From BJHQ01 sp964654285 (GTDB lineage: Bacteria; Planctomycetota; UBA11346), in contig CAZZJC010000007.1 in the NCBI GenBank assembly GCA_964654285.1, positions 62,001 through 126,000 of the forward strand: a stretch of 64,000 nucleotides of DNA, written 5' to 3'. The translations under genes were made by a program, and so were the position numbers. The notes beneath the pieces are model-generated. The model made no database searches. It saw nothing but the letters and a program-made list of their open reading frames with translations, and was not told the origin of the DNA. Positions within the stretch are counted from its first letter, which is position 1. Each line of letters starts with the position of its first letter. Positions 54,164 to 63,529 of this stretch are shown here, piece by piece.

Positions 54164-54336
54164 GCCAGTTGCGCTGGGCCAGCCGCCGTCGAGACGTCCG
54201 ACCCCCAAAGACGGCGCATGACCAACCAGCCCATCTCCATCCTCGACGGCGGCGTCCACGCGACGGCGCAGCTCGGGATCATGGGCGACGGGGGCGGAGC
54301 ATGCGTTGCTGCGCGACCTGAAGTCCGCCTAAGCGA

Positions 54337-56037
54337 TCACGGCTTCGCCGCCGCGATGAGTGTCGTCCGGATGGCGGCCCGTGTCTGGGCCACGGTTTCC
54401 GGGTCAGCCCCCTGGGCATCCAGCACGGCTTCGGTCAAGGCGATGGCGATCTCGCCTTCGCCCGATACCACCACCTCGGCGCCGAGCGCGCGCAGGGATT
54501 CGACCTCGCGCAGGTGGCCGCAGCGCACCATGACGCGCAGGGATGGGCGGCGGGCGCGGGCGAGCCGGACGACCTCGCCGGGTTCGGGCATGTCGCTGCT
54601 GAGGATCAGCGCCGACGCCTGGTCCAACCCCGCGTCGGCGAGCGTCTCCCACCGTTTGGCGTCGCCATAGATGGCGCGGACACCCTCGGCCTTCAACCTA
54701 CGCACCGTCGCAAGATTCATCTCGATGACCGCGACCGGGACGCCACGGGAGCGCAGGGCCTGCACCACCTGGGTGCCGACCGGGCCATGGCCTACCACCA
54801 CGCAGCGTCCGTCGCCCGCGTCCGCCGCCGCAGCGAGCGGTTCGGGCAGCGCCTTCGTTGTGACCGCGCGGTGGCGTCCCCAGCGATACAGGGCGGGATT
54901 GATCGCGATGGTGATGATGGCGACGGCGACCAGGGTGTTCCAGGCCGCATCGTCGAGCAATCCCAGTCCCTTGGCAGAGGTTCCGAGGATGAAGGTGAAT
55001 TCGCCGATCTGCCCCAGGGACAGGCCGACCGGCCAGGCGACCGCCCATGGCCGACCGGCCAGGCGCACGACCGCGACCGCGGCCAACGGCTTGCCGATGA
55101 CCACCACCGCGAGCACGACCAGGACCAGCAGCGGTTCGTTCAGCAGGTGCCGGGGATCGAACAGCATCCCGACCGAGACGAAGAAAAGCACCGCGAAGGC
55201 ATCGCGCATCGGCAGGGCATCGCCTGCGGCCCGCGCCGCGAATTCGGTGCGGCTGACGACCAGGCCAGCGAGGAACGCCCCCAGCGCCATCGACACCCCG
55301 AAGGCCAGGGCCGAGCCCACCGCGACCCCGAGTGCGATGGCGAGCACGGCCAGGGTGAAGAGTTCCGACGACCGCGTGGCCGCGATGCGTCCGAGGAACC
55401 ACGGGATCGCCTTGCCGCCCAGCACCATGACCAGCCCGACGCAGATGCCGACCTTGAGCAGCGCCAGCCCCAGGGAGAGCAGCGGCGATGCCGCCGTGGT
55501 CGCGCCCGCCATCCCGCCCCATCCGGCGAGCACCGGGAGCATGACCAGCAAGCCGATGGTCAGGAGATCCTCGACCACGACCCAGCCGACCGCGATGTGG
55601 CCGATCGGGGTGTGCAGGTCGCGGTGCTCGCCCAGGACCCGCACCAGGACCACCGTGCTCGCCACCGAGATCGCCAGGCCGACGACCAGGGCCGGCGCCC
55701 AGGCCCAGCCCATGAGATGCAGGGCGACGCCGGCCAGCAGGGTGCTGACGGTGCTCTGGATGACCGCGCCTGGGATGGCGACGCGCCAGACGGCCAGCAG
55801 TTCATGCAGATGGAAACGCAGGCCGACCCCGAACATCAGCAGCATCACCCCGATCTCGGCGAATTGCTCCGCGACCTGCTGGCTCGCGATGAATCCTGGC
55901 GTATGCGGACCGACCAGGATGCCGGCACCCAGGAAGCCGATGAGCGGCGACAGGCCGATGCGGTGGGCGAGGAAGCCGAAGACCAGGGCGGCCACCAGAC
56001 CGCCCGCAAACGTCAGGATGACATCATGGCTCATCAT
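54337..56037 (-). CDS. CPA2-family monovalent cation:proton antiporter with TrkA-N domain
   Basis: The 566-residue protein has about 12 transmembrane helices (for example IGFLGAGILVGPHTPGF, FAEIGVMLLMFGVGLRFHLHELL, VGLAISVASTVVLVRVL and GLSLGQIGEFTFILGTSAKGLGLL). Residues about 410-530 are a TrkA-N/RCK domain with a Rossmann motif CVVVGHGPVGTQVVQALRSRG. The layout is that of KefB/YbaL-like K+(Na+)/H+ antiporters gated by nucleotide. Start at ATG 56037; ATG 56034 is equally possible. No KefF/KefG partner is nearby. The 173 bp upstream of its 3' end (54164-54336) show no convincing gene. Confidence 0.93.
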   Translation of the reverse strand: MMSHDVILTFAGGLVAALVFGFLAHRIGLSPLIGFLGAGILVGPHTPGFIASQQVAEQFAEIGVMLLMFGVGLRFHLHELLAVWRVAIPGAVIQSTVSTLLAGVALHLMGWAWAPALVVGLAISVASTVVLVRVLGEHRDLHTPIGHIAVGWVVVEDLLTIGLLVMLPVLAGWGGMAGATTAASPLLSLGLALLKVGICVGLVMVLGGKAIPWFLGRIAATRSSELFTLAVLAIALGVAVGSALAFGVSMALGAFLAGLVVSRTEFAARAAGDALPMRDAFAVLFFVSVGMLFDPRHLLNEPLLVLVVLAVVVIGKPLAAVAVVRLAGRPWAVAWPVGLSLGQIGEFTFILGTSAKGLGLLDDAAWNTLVAVAIITIAINPALYRWGRHRAVTTKALPEPLAAAADAGDGRCVVVGHGPVGTQVVQALRSRGVPVAVIEMNLATVRRLKAEGVRAIYGDAKRWETLADAGLDQASALILSSDMPEPGEVVRLARARRPSLRVMVRCGHLREVESLRALGAEVVVSGEGEIAIALTEAVLDAQGADPETVAQTRAAIRTTLIAAAKP

Positions 56038-56222
56038 GGCGGTCAGGGTGGTTCAGGATGACGAGGGGCAACCGCGATCGCCGGCACATTCACTGGGATA
56101 TTCGCCGCTGCACTCAGCGAACCGCCATAACGACAATGCACTCCGGCTGCGGCGCAGGTCGTCTGGGGTCAGCGTCTGGCCGGGTTATCGCCGCCGCCCC
56201 ATATGAGACGAGGGCGATGCGA

Positions 56223-56966
56223 TCACCCCGTGCGCACCCGCGTGCTGCGGCCGCGCACCACCCAGGCGTCGGGGTGGTCGATGACATCCTGGTTCTTGCT
56301 GGGCAGAACCGCGTCGGCGTGGGCGTACTGCATGAAGAAGGCGCGGCGCGGACGATCGCTGCGGTTGGCGAGGCTGCGGTGCAGGGTGTAGCCGGTGAAC
56401 ATCACCGCTTCGCCGGCCTTGAGCGGCGCGGCAACGCCGTCGCCCTGCACCGGTACCTGCAGATGCCAGGTGTCCTCGCGCGGTCTGCGGTGCGGCAGCA
56501 GCCCATTGCGGTGGCTGCCGGGCATGACCCAGACGCAGCCGTTGATGGTGTCGACATCGTCGAGGGCGACCCAGATGGTCAGGTTGGTTCCGGGCGAGAC
56601 GTCGGCATAGCCGTTGTCCTGGTGCCAGGTGAACTCGCCGCGCACCGCATCGCTGTCAGGAAGTTTCGTCACGAACTGGTTGTACCACAGCGCCACGTCG
56701 GGGCCGAGGATCGACTCCACCGCGCCCAGGTGCGGTCCGGTGGTGGCAAGACGGCGCACGCCAGGGCACTGGCGCAGGATCAGGCCCCAGAACAGGGTGC
56801 TGGCGGTGCGGGTCTCACGGCTGCGGTCCGAGCTGGCGCGCAACCGACCTTCGTCCTCGTGGCAGGCTTCGAGTGATTCGTCGTCGAGAATCCGGCCGAG
56901 GCGGACGAAGCCATCGTCGCGCCATTGCGCGATTTGTTGGGATGTGAGGCGCAGGTCGGGGATCAT
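56223..56966 (-). CDS. Phytanoyl-CoA dioxygenase (PhyH)-family protein
   Basis: The 247-residue protein has the Fe(II)/2-oxoglutarate dioxygenase fold: TWHQDNGY with the HxD pair (H115, D117) and TGYTLHRSLANRS with the distal His196 and a substrate-anchoring Arg (about 202). Conserved LTIWVALDDVDTINGCVWVMPGSH lies between. It starts 39 bp after the uroporphyrinogen-decarboxylase-like gene on the same strand, so the two are probably cotranscribed under the divergent AraC. The PhyH family oxidises many small molecules; the substrate here is unknown. Confidence 0.88.
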   Translation of the reverse strand: MIPDLRLTSQQIAQWRDDGFVRLGRILDDESLEACHEDEGRLRASSDRSRETRTASTLFWGLILRQCPGVRRLATTGPHLGAVESILGPDVALWYNQFVTKLPDSDAVRGEFTWHQDNGYADVSPGTNLTIWVALDDVDTINGCVWVMPGSHRNGLLPHRRPREDTWHLQVPVQGDGVAAPLKAGEAVMFTGYTLHRSLANRSDRPRRAFFMQYAHADAVLPSKNQDVIDHPDAWVVRGRSTRVRTG

Positions 56967-57005
56967 GATCGTTGGTCCTGATGACGGGAATCAGGTCGCA
57001 GGGCA

Positions 57006-58088
57006 TCAGCCCAGGCGTTGCCGGTATTCGTTCAGCTGGTCCGCGATCCGCCGGGCCTGATCGACGGTGTCGGCCGCCACCTGCACCACCGTGCGCGTTC
57101 GGGCCAGCACGCCGTTTTTCAAATCCACCGGCAGAGCCTGCTGACCCACGTGCATCTGCAGGCAGGCACCGCTGAAATGCTGGTAGGCGTCATCGATGTA
57201 GGCCTCTGGCTGGTGGTGCGGCTTGACGAAATTGAGCACCCTCAGACCGGGAAGGCTGCGGAAGTTGTCCCACTGGTGCCGGGCGGCGGCGCAGCAGTGG
57301 ATGCCGATGCCGCCATAGCGCCGCGACAGATGTTCCAGATGCGGTTGGACGAAGGTGCGGAACGACTTGGACGACATCGAGCCGACCTCGTCCTCGGACA
57401 GGGTCATGCCGCCGTCCATGTAGTAATCCGGATAGTGCGCGACGTAGGCGGTCCCGAAACGGGCGAACCAGGCGTCAAGGAAGGCGGTCAGCAATGCCGC
57501 CGTCTGGCCGGTGAGACCGGCGACCGCCTCGGGGTCATCCGCCATGGCGGTGAAGAAGTCGGCTTTTTCCCAGACCAACGCCGCGATGTCGAGCGGACTC
57601 TGGATGTCCACCATTCCGAGCACCGCCTCGGGGCCGGCCCGGTGCTTGGCTTCGGCGGCGAATTCCAGGTACCACGGCAGGTGCGTGGCGTCGAGGTCCG
57701 GCGCCAGGATCCGCGCCGCGCCGGCGGCATCGTGCACCGCGGCGAGGGCGAACGGACGTTCGCTGTCGGGCACATGCACGGGACTGCCCAGGGCCTCGGC
57801 GAAGATCTCGGTTCCGCCGATGACGTGCAGGTAGGGCACGGCGTCGTCGTGTAGCCAGGACGCCCGCTCGGCCTGGAGGTGGTAGCGGGCCAGGATCCAG
57901 TCCATCCAGGCGGTGCGGTTCGACCGCAGCGGTGCCGGCGCAGGCGGGAGTCTGGCCTCGTCCTCGCGGCAGCGCACGAGGAAGACGAAACCCGGTTTCG
58001 CGTCGGGTCGTTGCAGATCCAGCCAGCGGGCCTTGCGCGCTCTGAGGGTAGTACCGGTCGCGGGCTGGGCCTGGGTGGTCATGATCAT
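57006..58088 (-). CDS. Uroporphyrinogen-decarboxylase-like (UROD/MtaA/CmuA superfamily) protein
   Basis: The 360-residue protein has a UROD-fold TIM barrel: YLHVIGGTEIFAEALGSPVH, AVLGMVDIQSPLDIAALVWEK, FARFGTAYVAHYPDYY, VGSMSSKSFRTFVQPHLEHLSRRYGGIGIHCCAAA. UROD itself has a conserved N-terminal Arg-rich motif that I do not see, so this is one of the many non-haem UROD-like proteins (methyltransferase-related or unknown). The neighbour genes (PhyH and AraC) suggest a small catabolic module. No corrinoid protein is in the window. The ATG at 58088 and the second Met two codons later are both possible. Confidence 0.75.
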   Translation of the reverse strand: MIMTTQAQPATGTTLRARKARWLDLQRPDAKPGFVFLVRCREDEARLPPAPAPLRSNRTAWMDWILARYHLQAERASWLHDDAVPYLHVIGGTEIFAEALGSPVHVPDSERPFALAAVHDAAGAARILAPDLDATHLPWYLEFAAEAKHRAGPEAVLGMVDIQSPLDIAALVWEKADFFTAMADDPEAVAGLTGQTAALLTAFLDAWFARFGTAYVAHYPDYYMDGGMTLSEDEVGSMSSKSFRTFVQPHLEHLSRRYGGIGIHCCAAARHQWDNFRSLPGLRVLNFVKPHHQPEAYIDDAYQHFSGACLQMHVGQQALPVDLKNGVLARTRTVVQVAADTVDQARRIADQLNEYRQRLG

Positions 58089-58099
58089 GGAAGCGATCT

Positions 58100-58118
58100 T
58101 ATCAGGTAAATTCTGGTA
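58100..58118. promoter_or_regulatory. TATCAG-N7-CTGGTA inverted repeat between UROD-like and AraC genes
   Basis: TATCAG (58100-58105) and CTGGTA (58113-58118) form an inverted repeat that extends to TTATCAG/CTGGTAA (58099-58119). The same half-sites occur at the lacZ divergon. It starts 11 bp upstream of the UROD-like start and is likely the site of the divergent AraC protein. Confidence 0.45.
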
Positions 58119-58162
58119 ATAGAGGGCATTGTCGATCGCTACCGGGCACGAATGATCATGCC

Positions 58163-58948
58163 ATGGGCTATTTCGACGATTGCCACCTGCACACCGGGGC
58201 CGAGATGTCGGCCTGCCGGTACTACCTCGATCGCACCTTCCCCGGCACGTGGTCGCTGGAGTACCTGCACGCCGGCCGGATGGAGATGTCGATCGCTGGC
58301 GGACCGGTGCTGGTGCTCGATCGGCCGGCCGCCTTCTGGCACCTGCCCGACCGGCGTTACCGCTATGGCGCCATCGATGCGCGCGGTTGGGACCATCACT
58401 GGATCCTGTTGTCAGGTCCGCGCGCCCCGCGTCTGATCGGCGAACTCCAGCGCGTGCATCCGGCCGGCTGGGCCAGCGTCGCCGATCCCATCGCCTTCCG
58501 GGCCCGGATGCGGGTGCTCATCGACCTCGCCCGGCGTGGCGATCCGACCCGTCAGGCCGAGGCGGTGGCGGTGATCGAAGACCTCGTCGCCAGCCTGGTC
58601 ACCCGCCCTGCCAGCACCGGAAGGCTGGCGGCCGTACGCGCCCTGGCCGAACGCATGCGCGCCGCACCCGCCGATCCCTGGCCGCTCGCCGAGCAGGCCC
58701 GCGCCCTGGCGCTGTCGGAGGTGCAGCTGCGCCGGCTCTTCCGCCGCGTCACCGGCCTGAGTCCGGTGGCCTGGTGCATCTCCTGCCGCATGCAGAGCGC
58801 CGCCCGCGCCCTGACCGATGGCGCCTCGGTCGCCACCGCCGGACGCCAAGCCGGCTATGACGATCCGCACCAGTTCGCCCGCATGTTCCGTCGCCGCTTC
58901 GGTCGCGGCCCGCGCGCCTGGCAGGGGGCGCTGCCGACGACGGTGTGA
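58163..58948 (+). CDS. AraC-family transcriptional regulator (PhyH/UROD-like module)
   Basis: The 261-residue regulator starts at ATG 58163. The N-terminal part has a cupin sensor (HLHTGAEMSACRYYLDR, and LEYLHAGRMEMSIAGG). The C-terminal AraC DNA-binding half contains LAEQARALALSEVQLRRLFRRVTGLSPVAW and GASVATAGRQAGYDDPHQFARMFRRRFGRGPRAWQG. It is divergent from the UROD-like/PhyH pair with 74 bp between them, containing the TATCAG/CTGGTA palindrome. It probably controls that pair. An orphan minus-strand coding tail lies 1 bp after its stop. Confidence 0.93.
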   Translation: MGYFDDCHLHTGAEMSACRYYLDRTFPGTWSLEYLHAGRMEMSIAGGPVLVLDRPAAFWHLPDRRYRYGAIDARGWDHHWILLSGPRAPRLIGELQRVHPAGWASVADPIAFRARMRVLIDLARRGDPTRQAEAVAVIEDLVASLVTRPASTGRLAAVRALAERMRAAPADPWPLAEQARALALSEVQLRRLFRRVTGLSPVAWCISCRMQSAARALTDGASVATAGRQAGYDDPHQFARMFRRRFGRGPRAWQGALPTTV

Positions 58949-58978
58949 TCAGAACCCGCGCCCGAGGAATCCCAGATC
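58947..58978 (-). repeat. Near-copy of the mfd 3' terminus (orphan coding tail)
   Basis: These 32 bases match 63528-63559 at all but two positions (GATCAGAACCC.CGCCC.AGGAATC and onward to CCAGATC). Read on the minus strand both encode DLGFLGRGF then stop. Here the preceding residues are RFVMKFRRLWGR, with no gene around them. The open frame starts right after the Kelch-gene stop, so this is a broken gene end. Confidence 0.75.
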
Positions 58979-59023
58979 CCGGCCCCACAGCCGGCGGAAC
59001 TTCATCACGAAGCGAATGAGAGT

Positions 59024-62000
59024 CTACCTGCGAAAGCGTGCGATCCGGATCCCGGCCAGGGCCAACCCCACCAGGATCCCGAGACCGCCGCCCAGGCCGC
59101 ATAAACCTGATTTTCCGTTGCTGGATGTGCTACCTTGATCTGGGCTGACGGTCACCGTCTGGGTGACCTGGGCCGCAGGCAGATGATTGGCGTCCCCGAC
59201 TTGATCGGCGGCAACCACGATCGCGCCTGATCCCGTCACCGTCAGGACATTTCCTGCAACGGTGGCTGGACCACTCAACACCGAGAAGTTGACGGGAAGA
59301 CCAGAAGTCGCCGTGCCCGACAGGATCACTGACCTGGTTCCCGCAGGAATGATGCCGATGTCGGCAAACAGGATGGTCTGGGCCTGCTTGCCGACGGTGA
59401 TCGCCTGGGTGACCTGCGGGGCCGCGAGATAGTTGGCGTTACCACCCTGATCCGCCGCCACCACCACGGTGCCGGCGCCGGTGATGGTCAGGGTGCTGCC
59501 GACCACGGTCGCGGGACCGCTGACGTAACTGAAGCTGACTGGTAGGCCGGATGATGCCGTGGCGGTCAAGGACAACGGTGTGACGCCGAAGGTCTGGTTG
59601 CCGATCGCGGTGAATGCGATGGTCTGGGCCTGCTTGCCGACGGTGATCGACTGGGTGACCTGCGGGGCGGCAAGATAATCCGCGTTCCCGCCCTGATCCG
59701 CCGCCACTACCACGGTACCTGCGCCGGTGATGGTCAGGGTGCTGCCCACCACGGTCGCGGGACCGCTGACGTAACTGAAGCTGACTGGTAGGCCGGACGA
59801 GGCCGTGGCGGACAAGGTCAACGGAGCGACACCGAAGGTCTGGTCGCCGCTCGCGGTGAAGGTGATGGTCTGGGTCTGCTTACCGACGATGATTCCCTGG
59901 ATGACTCGGGCCGCAAGATAATCGGTATTCCCGTCCTGATCCGCCGCCACCACCACGGTGCCGGCGCCGGTGATGGTCAAAGTGCTGCCCACCACGGTCG
60001 CGGGACCGCTGACGTAACTGAATCTGACCGGTAGGCCGGACGAGGCCGTGGCGGACAAGGTCAGCGGGGCGACACCGAAGGTCTGGTTGCTGAGGGTGGT
60101 GAAAGTGATGGTCTGGGCCTGCTTGCCGACGGTGATCGACTGGGTGACCTGCGGGGCCGCGAGATAATCGGCGTTTCCACCCTGATCCGCCGCCACCACC
60201 ACGGTGCCGGCACCGGTGATGGTCAAAGTGCTGCCGACCACGGTCGCGGGACCGCTGACGTAACTGAAACTGACCGGCTGGCCGGATGAGGCCGTGGCCC
60301 ACAAGGTCAACGGGGCGACACCGAAGGTCTGATTGCCGATCGCGGTGAAGGTGATGACCTGAGTCTCCTGGAACATTCCAATTTCATGCGAGTCGCTGCA
60401 CTCATCTGAGGTGAGCAGCCCAGCCGCAACCAGGACCTGCCCATTCGCCAGCAGAGTTGCTGTGTGACTACTTCGCGCCGTGGTCATGGTTCCGACGGTA
60501 GTCCAGGCATTCGTTCCAGGATCGTATACCTCGGTACTGCTAAGACGTCCACTGATGCCATTACCACCAGCGACTAAAACCTTGCCATTCGCGAGTAGGA
60601 TTGCGGGGTGGAAACCCCGCGCCGTAGTCAAGGTCCCGCCAGCAGTCCAGGCATTCGCCGCAGGATCGTAGACCTCGCTACTGCTAAGATAATCACTGTT
60701 ATTATAGCCACCCGCCACCAGGACTTTGCCATTCGCAAGCATGTTTGCGGTGTGGAAGCTTCGCGCCGTGATCAAGGTCCCACCGGCAGTCCAGGTATCC
60801 GTCGCGGGATCGTAAACCTCGCTACTGCGAAGAAGTCCACTGTTGCCATAACCGCCCGCTACCAGGATTTTGCCATTCGCTAGAAGGGTTGCGGTGTGGT
60901 CTCCTCGCGCCGTGGTCAAGGTCCCGCTGGCAGTCCAGGTATCAGTCGCGGGATCGTACACTTCGCTACTGCTGAGACATGCACTGTTGTCAAAACCGCC
61001 CACCACCAGGACCTTGCCATTCTTGAGCAGGGTTGCGGTGTGAAGGTATCGCGACGTGATCAAGGTCCCGCCGGCAGTCCAGGCATTCGTCGCGGGATCG
61101 TACAATTCGGTACTGTTAAGAGATCCATTGTTACCAAAACCACCGGCTGCCAGGACCTTGCCATTCGGGAGCAGGATTATGGTTGGAGCGTATCGCACCG
61201 TGGCCATGGTCCCGCCGGCGGTCCAAGCATTCGTTGCGGGATCGTACACCTCGGTACTGCTGAGTGGTCCATTGTTGCCATAACCACCCACCACCAGGAC
61301 CTTGCCATTAGCGAGCAGGATTGCTGTGTGGCCGTTTCGTGCTGTGGTCAAGGTCCCGCCGGTAGTCCAGGCATTCGTCCCGGGATCGTACACCTCGGTG
61401 CTGCTGAGATATCCACTGCCACCATAACTGCCCGCCACCAGAACCTTGCCATTTGCGAGCAGAGTTGCGGTGTGGAGAACTCGCGCTGTGGTCAAGGTTC
61501 CGCCGGCAGTCCAGGCATTCGTCGCGGTGTCGTACACCTCGGTACTACTGAGATTTCCACTGTTGCTATAACCACCCGCCACCAGGACCTTGCCATGCGC
61601 GAGTGGGTTTGCGGTGTGAATGCAACGCGCCGTGGTCAGGGTCCCGCCGGCAGTCCAGGCATTCGTGACGAGATCGTACACCTCTGCACTGCTGAGAAAT
61701 CCGCTAGTGCCATATCCGCCCACCACGAGGACCTTGCTATTCGCAAGCAGGGTTGCGGTGTGGCAGTATCGTGCCGTGCTCAAGGTTCCGCCGGCAGTCC
61801 AGGCGTTCGTCGCGGGATCGTATATTTCGGTACTGCTGAGCCATTCACTGTTGTCATAACCGCCCGCCACGAGGACCTTGCCATTCGCGAGCANNNNNNN
61901 NNNNNNNNNNNNNNNNNNNNNNNNNNNNNNNNNNNNNNNNNNNNNNNNNNNNNNNNNNNNNNNNNNNNNNNNNNNNNNNNNNNNNNNNNNNNNCCGTGGT

Positions 62001-63212
62001 CAAGGTCCCTCCGGCAGTCCAGGCATTTGTCGCGGGATCGTACACCTCGGTAAGGCTAAGATATCCATTGCCGCCATAACCGCCCGCTACCAGAACCTTG
62101 CCATTCGCGAGGAGGGTTGCGGTGTGCTTGTATCGCGTTGTGGACAAGACCCCATCGGCAGTCCAGGCATTGGTTGTGGGATCGTACACCTCGACACTGC
62201 TGAGAAATCCACTGTTCCCACGACCGCCCGCCACCAGGACTTTACCATTCGCTAGCAAGGTCGCGGTGTGGTCATCTCGAGCCGTATCAAGTCGGTGCCC
62301 GCCCCCATATTCCGTCCACGACGGATCAATGACCATGGGATAGCTCAACCCATGCGCATCCAGGGACAAAGTCAGTTGCCAGTCATTGTCGTTGGAACCA
62401 TCAATCAACCAACGGGCCGCCGTATCTGAACGCGTCCCCTTGGCATCGATCACATACGGCGCGGCAATCCGGGCCCGATGCCCGGCGGCGTCGCAGATGA
62501 CCAGGCCGCCGCCCTCGCTGGTGATGGAGACCACGGCGGCCTTGCCGGCGGCAGCCTGGATCCGGGAGGTGAATCGGGTCGGGGCTTTGTCCGAGTGCAG
62601 GACCAGGAATTCCTCAGTCGAGGTCGGACTGACGGTGTACAGCACATCCGTCACCGGATAGGCCTGGGAATAGACGATCTTCCCATCCACGATGCTGCCC
62701 ATGACGGGTGTCGCGCCCATGGGTTGATGGTCCAATTCCAATCCACCCGCCCGCACGGTTCCGCCATCCGTGAATCGCTGGCCGAAGAAGACGGCGAAAT
62801 CAGCTGGCGCACGCCCCCGCGTGGCCATCGCCAGCCAGGCGGCCCGCTCGGCGGGTTGCAGACCGGTCGGTGCCGCCTGATCCCCCTGCGGCCACCAGCC
62901 CGCCACCGATCGCCCCATGACCTGATGTTCGGCCGGGGTGCAGGTGGCGGCGAGCGACCACGCGGAGGACAGGCTTGGAAACCATTTTCGGGCCTGATCC
63001 AGGGTGTGGCGGCCAGGCGCGGTCGTGGGATCGCTGGTACCGCCCATCTTCGCCGCGAAGGCATCCGGCCCTGATGGCGAGGTTGCCCAGGGTGGCAGCG
63101 ACGCTGTCGATGCCGTCTCGTCGCGAGGCGTCACCCCGAACGGATCCGCATAGGACCGCCCCCAACCCGCCCCAATCAGTGCGATCAAGGCGAGCAGGGC
63201 GATCCGCAGCAT
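59024..63212 (-). CDS. Large secreted Kelch-repeat plus Ig-like repeat protein, split by assembly gap
   Basis: From ATG 63212 (GAGG upstream) the protein begins with a signal peptide (LRIALLALIALIGAGWGRSYA) and a 280-residue N-terminal domain ending ...YPMVIDPSWT. A long array of 48-residue (144-bp) Kelch-like units follows: pattern NGKVLVAGGYGNSGxLSSTEVYDP then TNAWTAGGTLTTARxxHTATLL; two units lie before the gap and about ten after it. Then come five 82-residue Ig-like units (QTFGVAPLTLSATASSGLPV...YLAAPQVTQSITVGKQ), the last one diverged. The C-terminus is SGLCGLGGGLGILVGLALAGIRIARFRR: Cys, a hydrophobic helix, then Arg-rich end, as in MYXO/Synerg-type sorting tails. The 100-N gap sits inside the Kelch array and shifts the apparent frame, but on both sides the frames are open and homologous, so I treat it as one gene. 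Likely a cell-surface adhesin-like protein. Confidence 0.85.
59140..60362 (-). repeat. Five tandem 82-residue (246-bp) Ig-like units
   Basis: Successive units are nearly identical at the DNA level (for example GACGTAACTGAA recurs once per unit) except the C-terminal one. They code for MBG/Ig-like domains within the large secreted protein. The second unit lacks one codon. High identity shows recent expansion or conversion. Confidence 0.85.
60415..62310 (-). repeat. Tandem 144-bp Kelch-like units interrupted by assembly gap
   Basis: Each unit codes for a 48-residue Kelch-like blade. I count two before and about ten after the 100-N gap, so the full number is unknown. Neighbouring units differ at a few positions in each blade. 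G+C is lower than in the neighbouring genes. Confidence 0.9.
61894..61993. other. Assembly gap (100 N)
   Basis: Exactly 100 N; the size is a placeholder. It falls inside the Kelch array, which is where a short-read assembly would be expected to fail. Unit number and frame across the gap are therefore unknown. Confidence 0.99.
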
Positions 63213-63529
63213 AGCGGCCTCGGTAACGGTGGTCGGATCCACTTGGGATTTCACCAGGGAAACAGGCATTATCGGTGGTCCTTGCTGGGGTATGAATGGG
63301 ACAGGGAAACGCGGTTCAGAACCCAGATGCCAAGCGCTATTGGTTTGGCACGGACGGTTTGAACCAGTTTCGACGGCATGTGGGCCATCGTGGAGGTGGT
63401 TGAGGAATGCAACCGTGAGGTGATGGGCAAACCATGCACGCCTGCGACGGCAACGTCACCTACCGCACCTTCGTGACGTCTCTGGTGTCCGCGTTGGCCG
63501 GATCGCTTCTGCGTCCTCGAGCGTGCGGA
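63213..63529. other. 317-bp intergenic stretch between the Kelch gene and mfd
   Basis: No supported gene was found. The promoter of the minus-strand Kelch gene is expected here. Two short stretches look like coding remnants (about 63330-63400 and 63437-63475) but are too short to identify. Confidence 0.6.

Noticed and set aside
54218..54336. Short plus-strand frame starting MTNQPISILDGGVHATAQLG in front of the antiporter 3' end
   Set aside because: The sequence looks protein-like, but there is no ribosome-binding site and the frame runs into antisense sequence. It may be a remnant of a lost gene but cannot be supported.
59140..62310. Tandem repeats that might be taken for a CRISPR array
   Set aside because: The units are 144 and 246 bp long, in frame and without unique spacers; they encode protein repeats.
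63437..63475. GNVTYRT-like coding remnant between the Kelch gene and mfd, similar to the GH106-like protein near 53.8 kb
   Set aside because: Only about a dozen codons agree; chance or a small remnant cannot be told apart.
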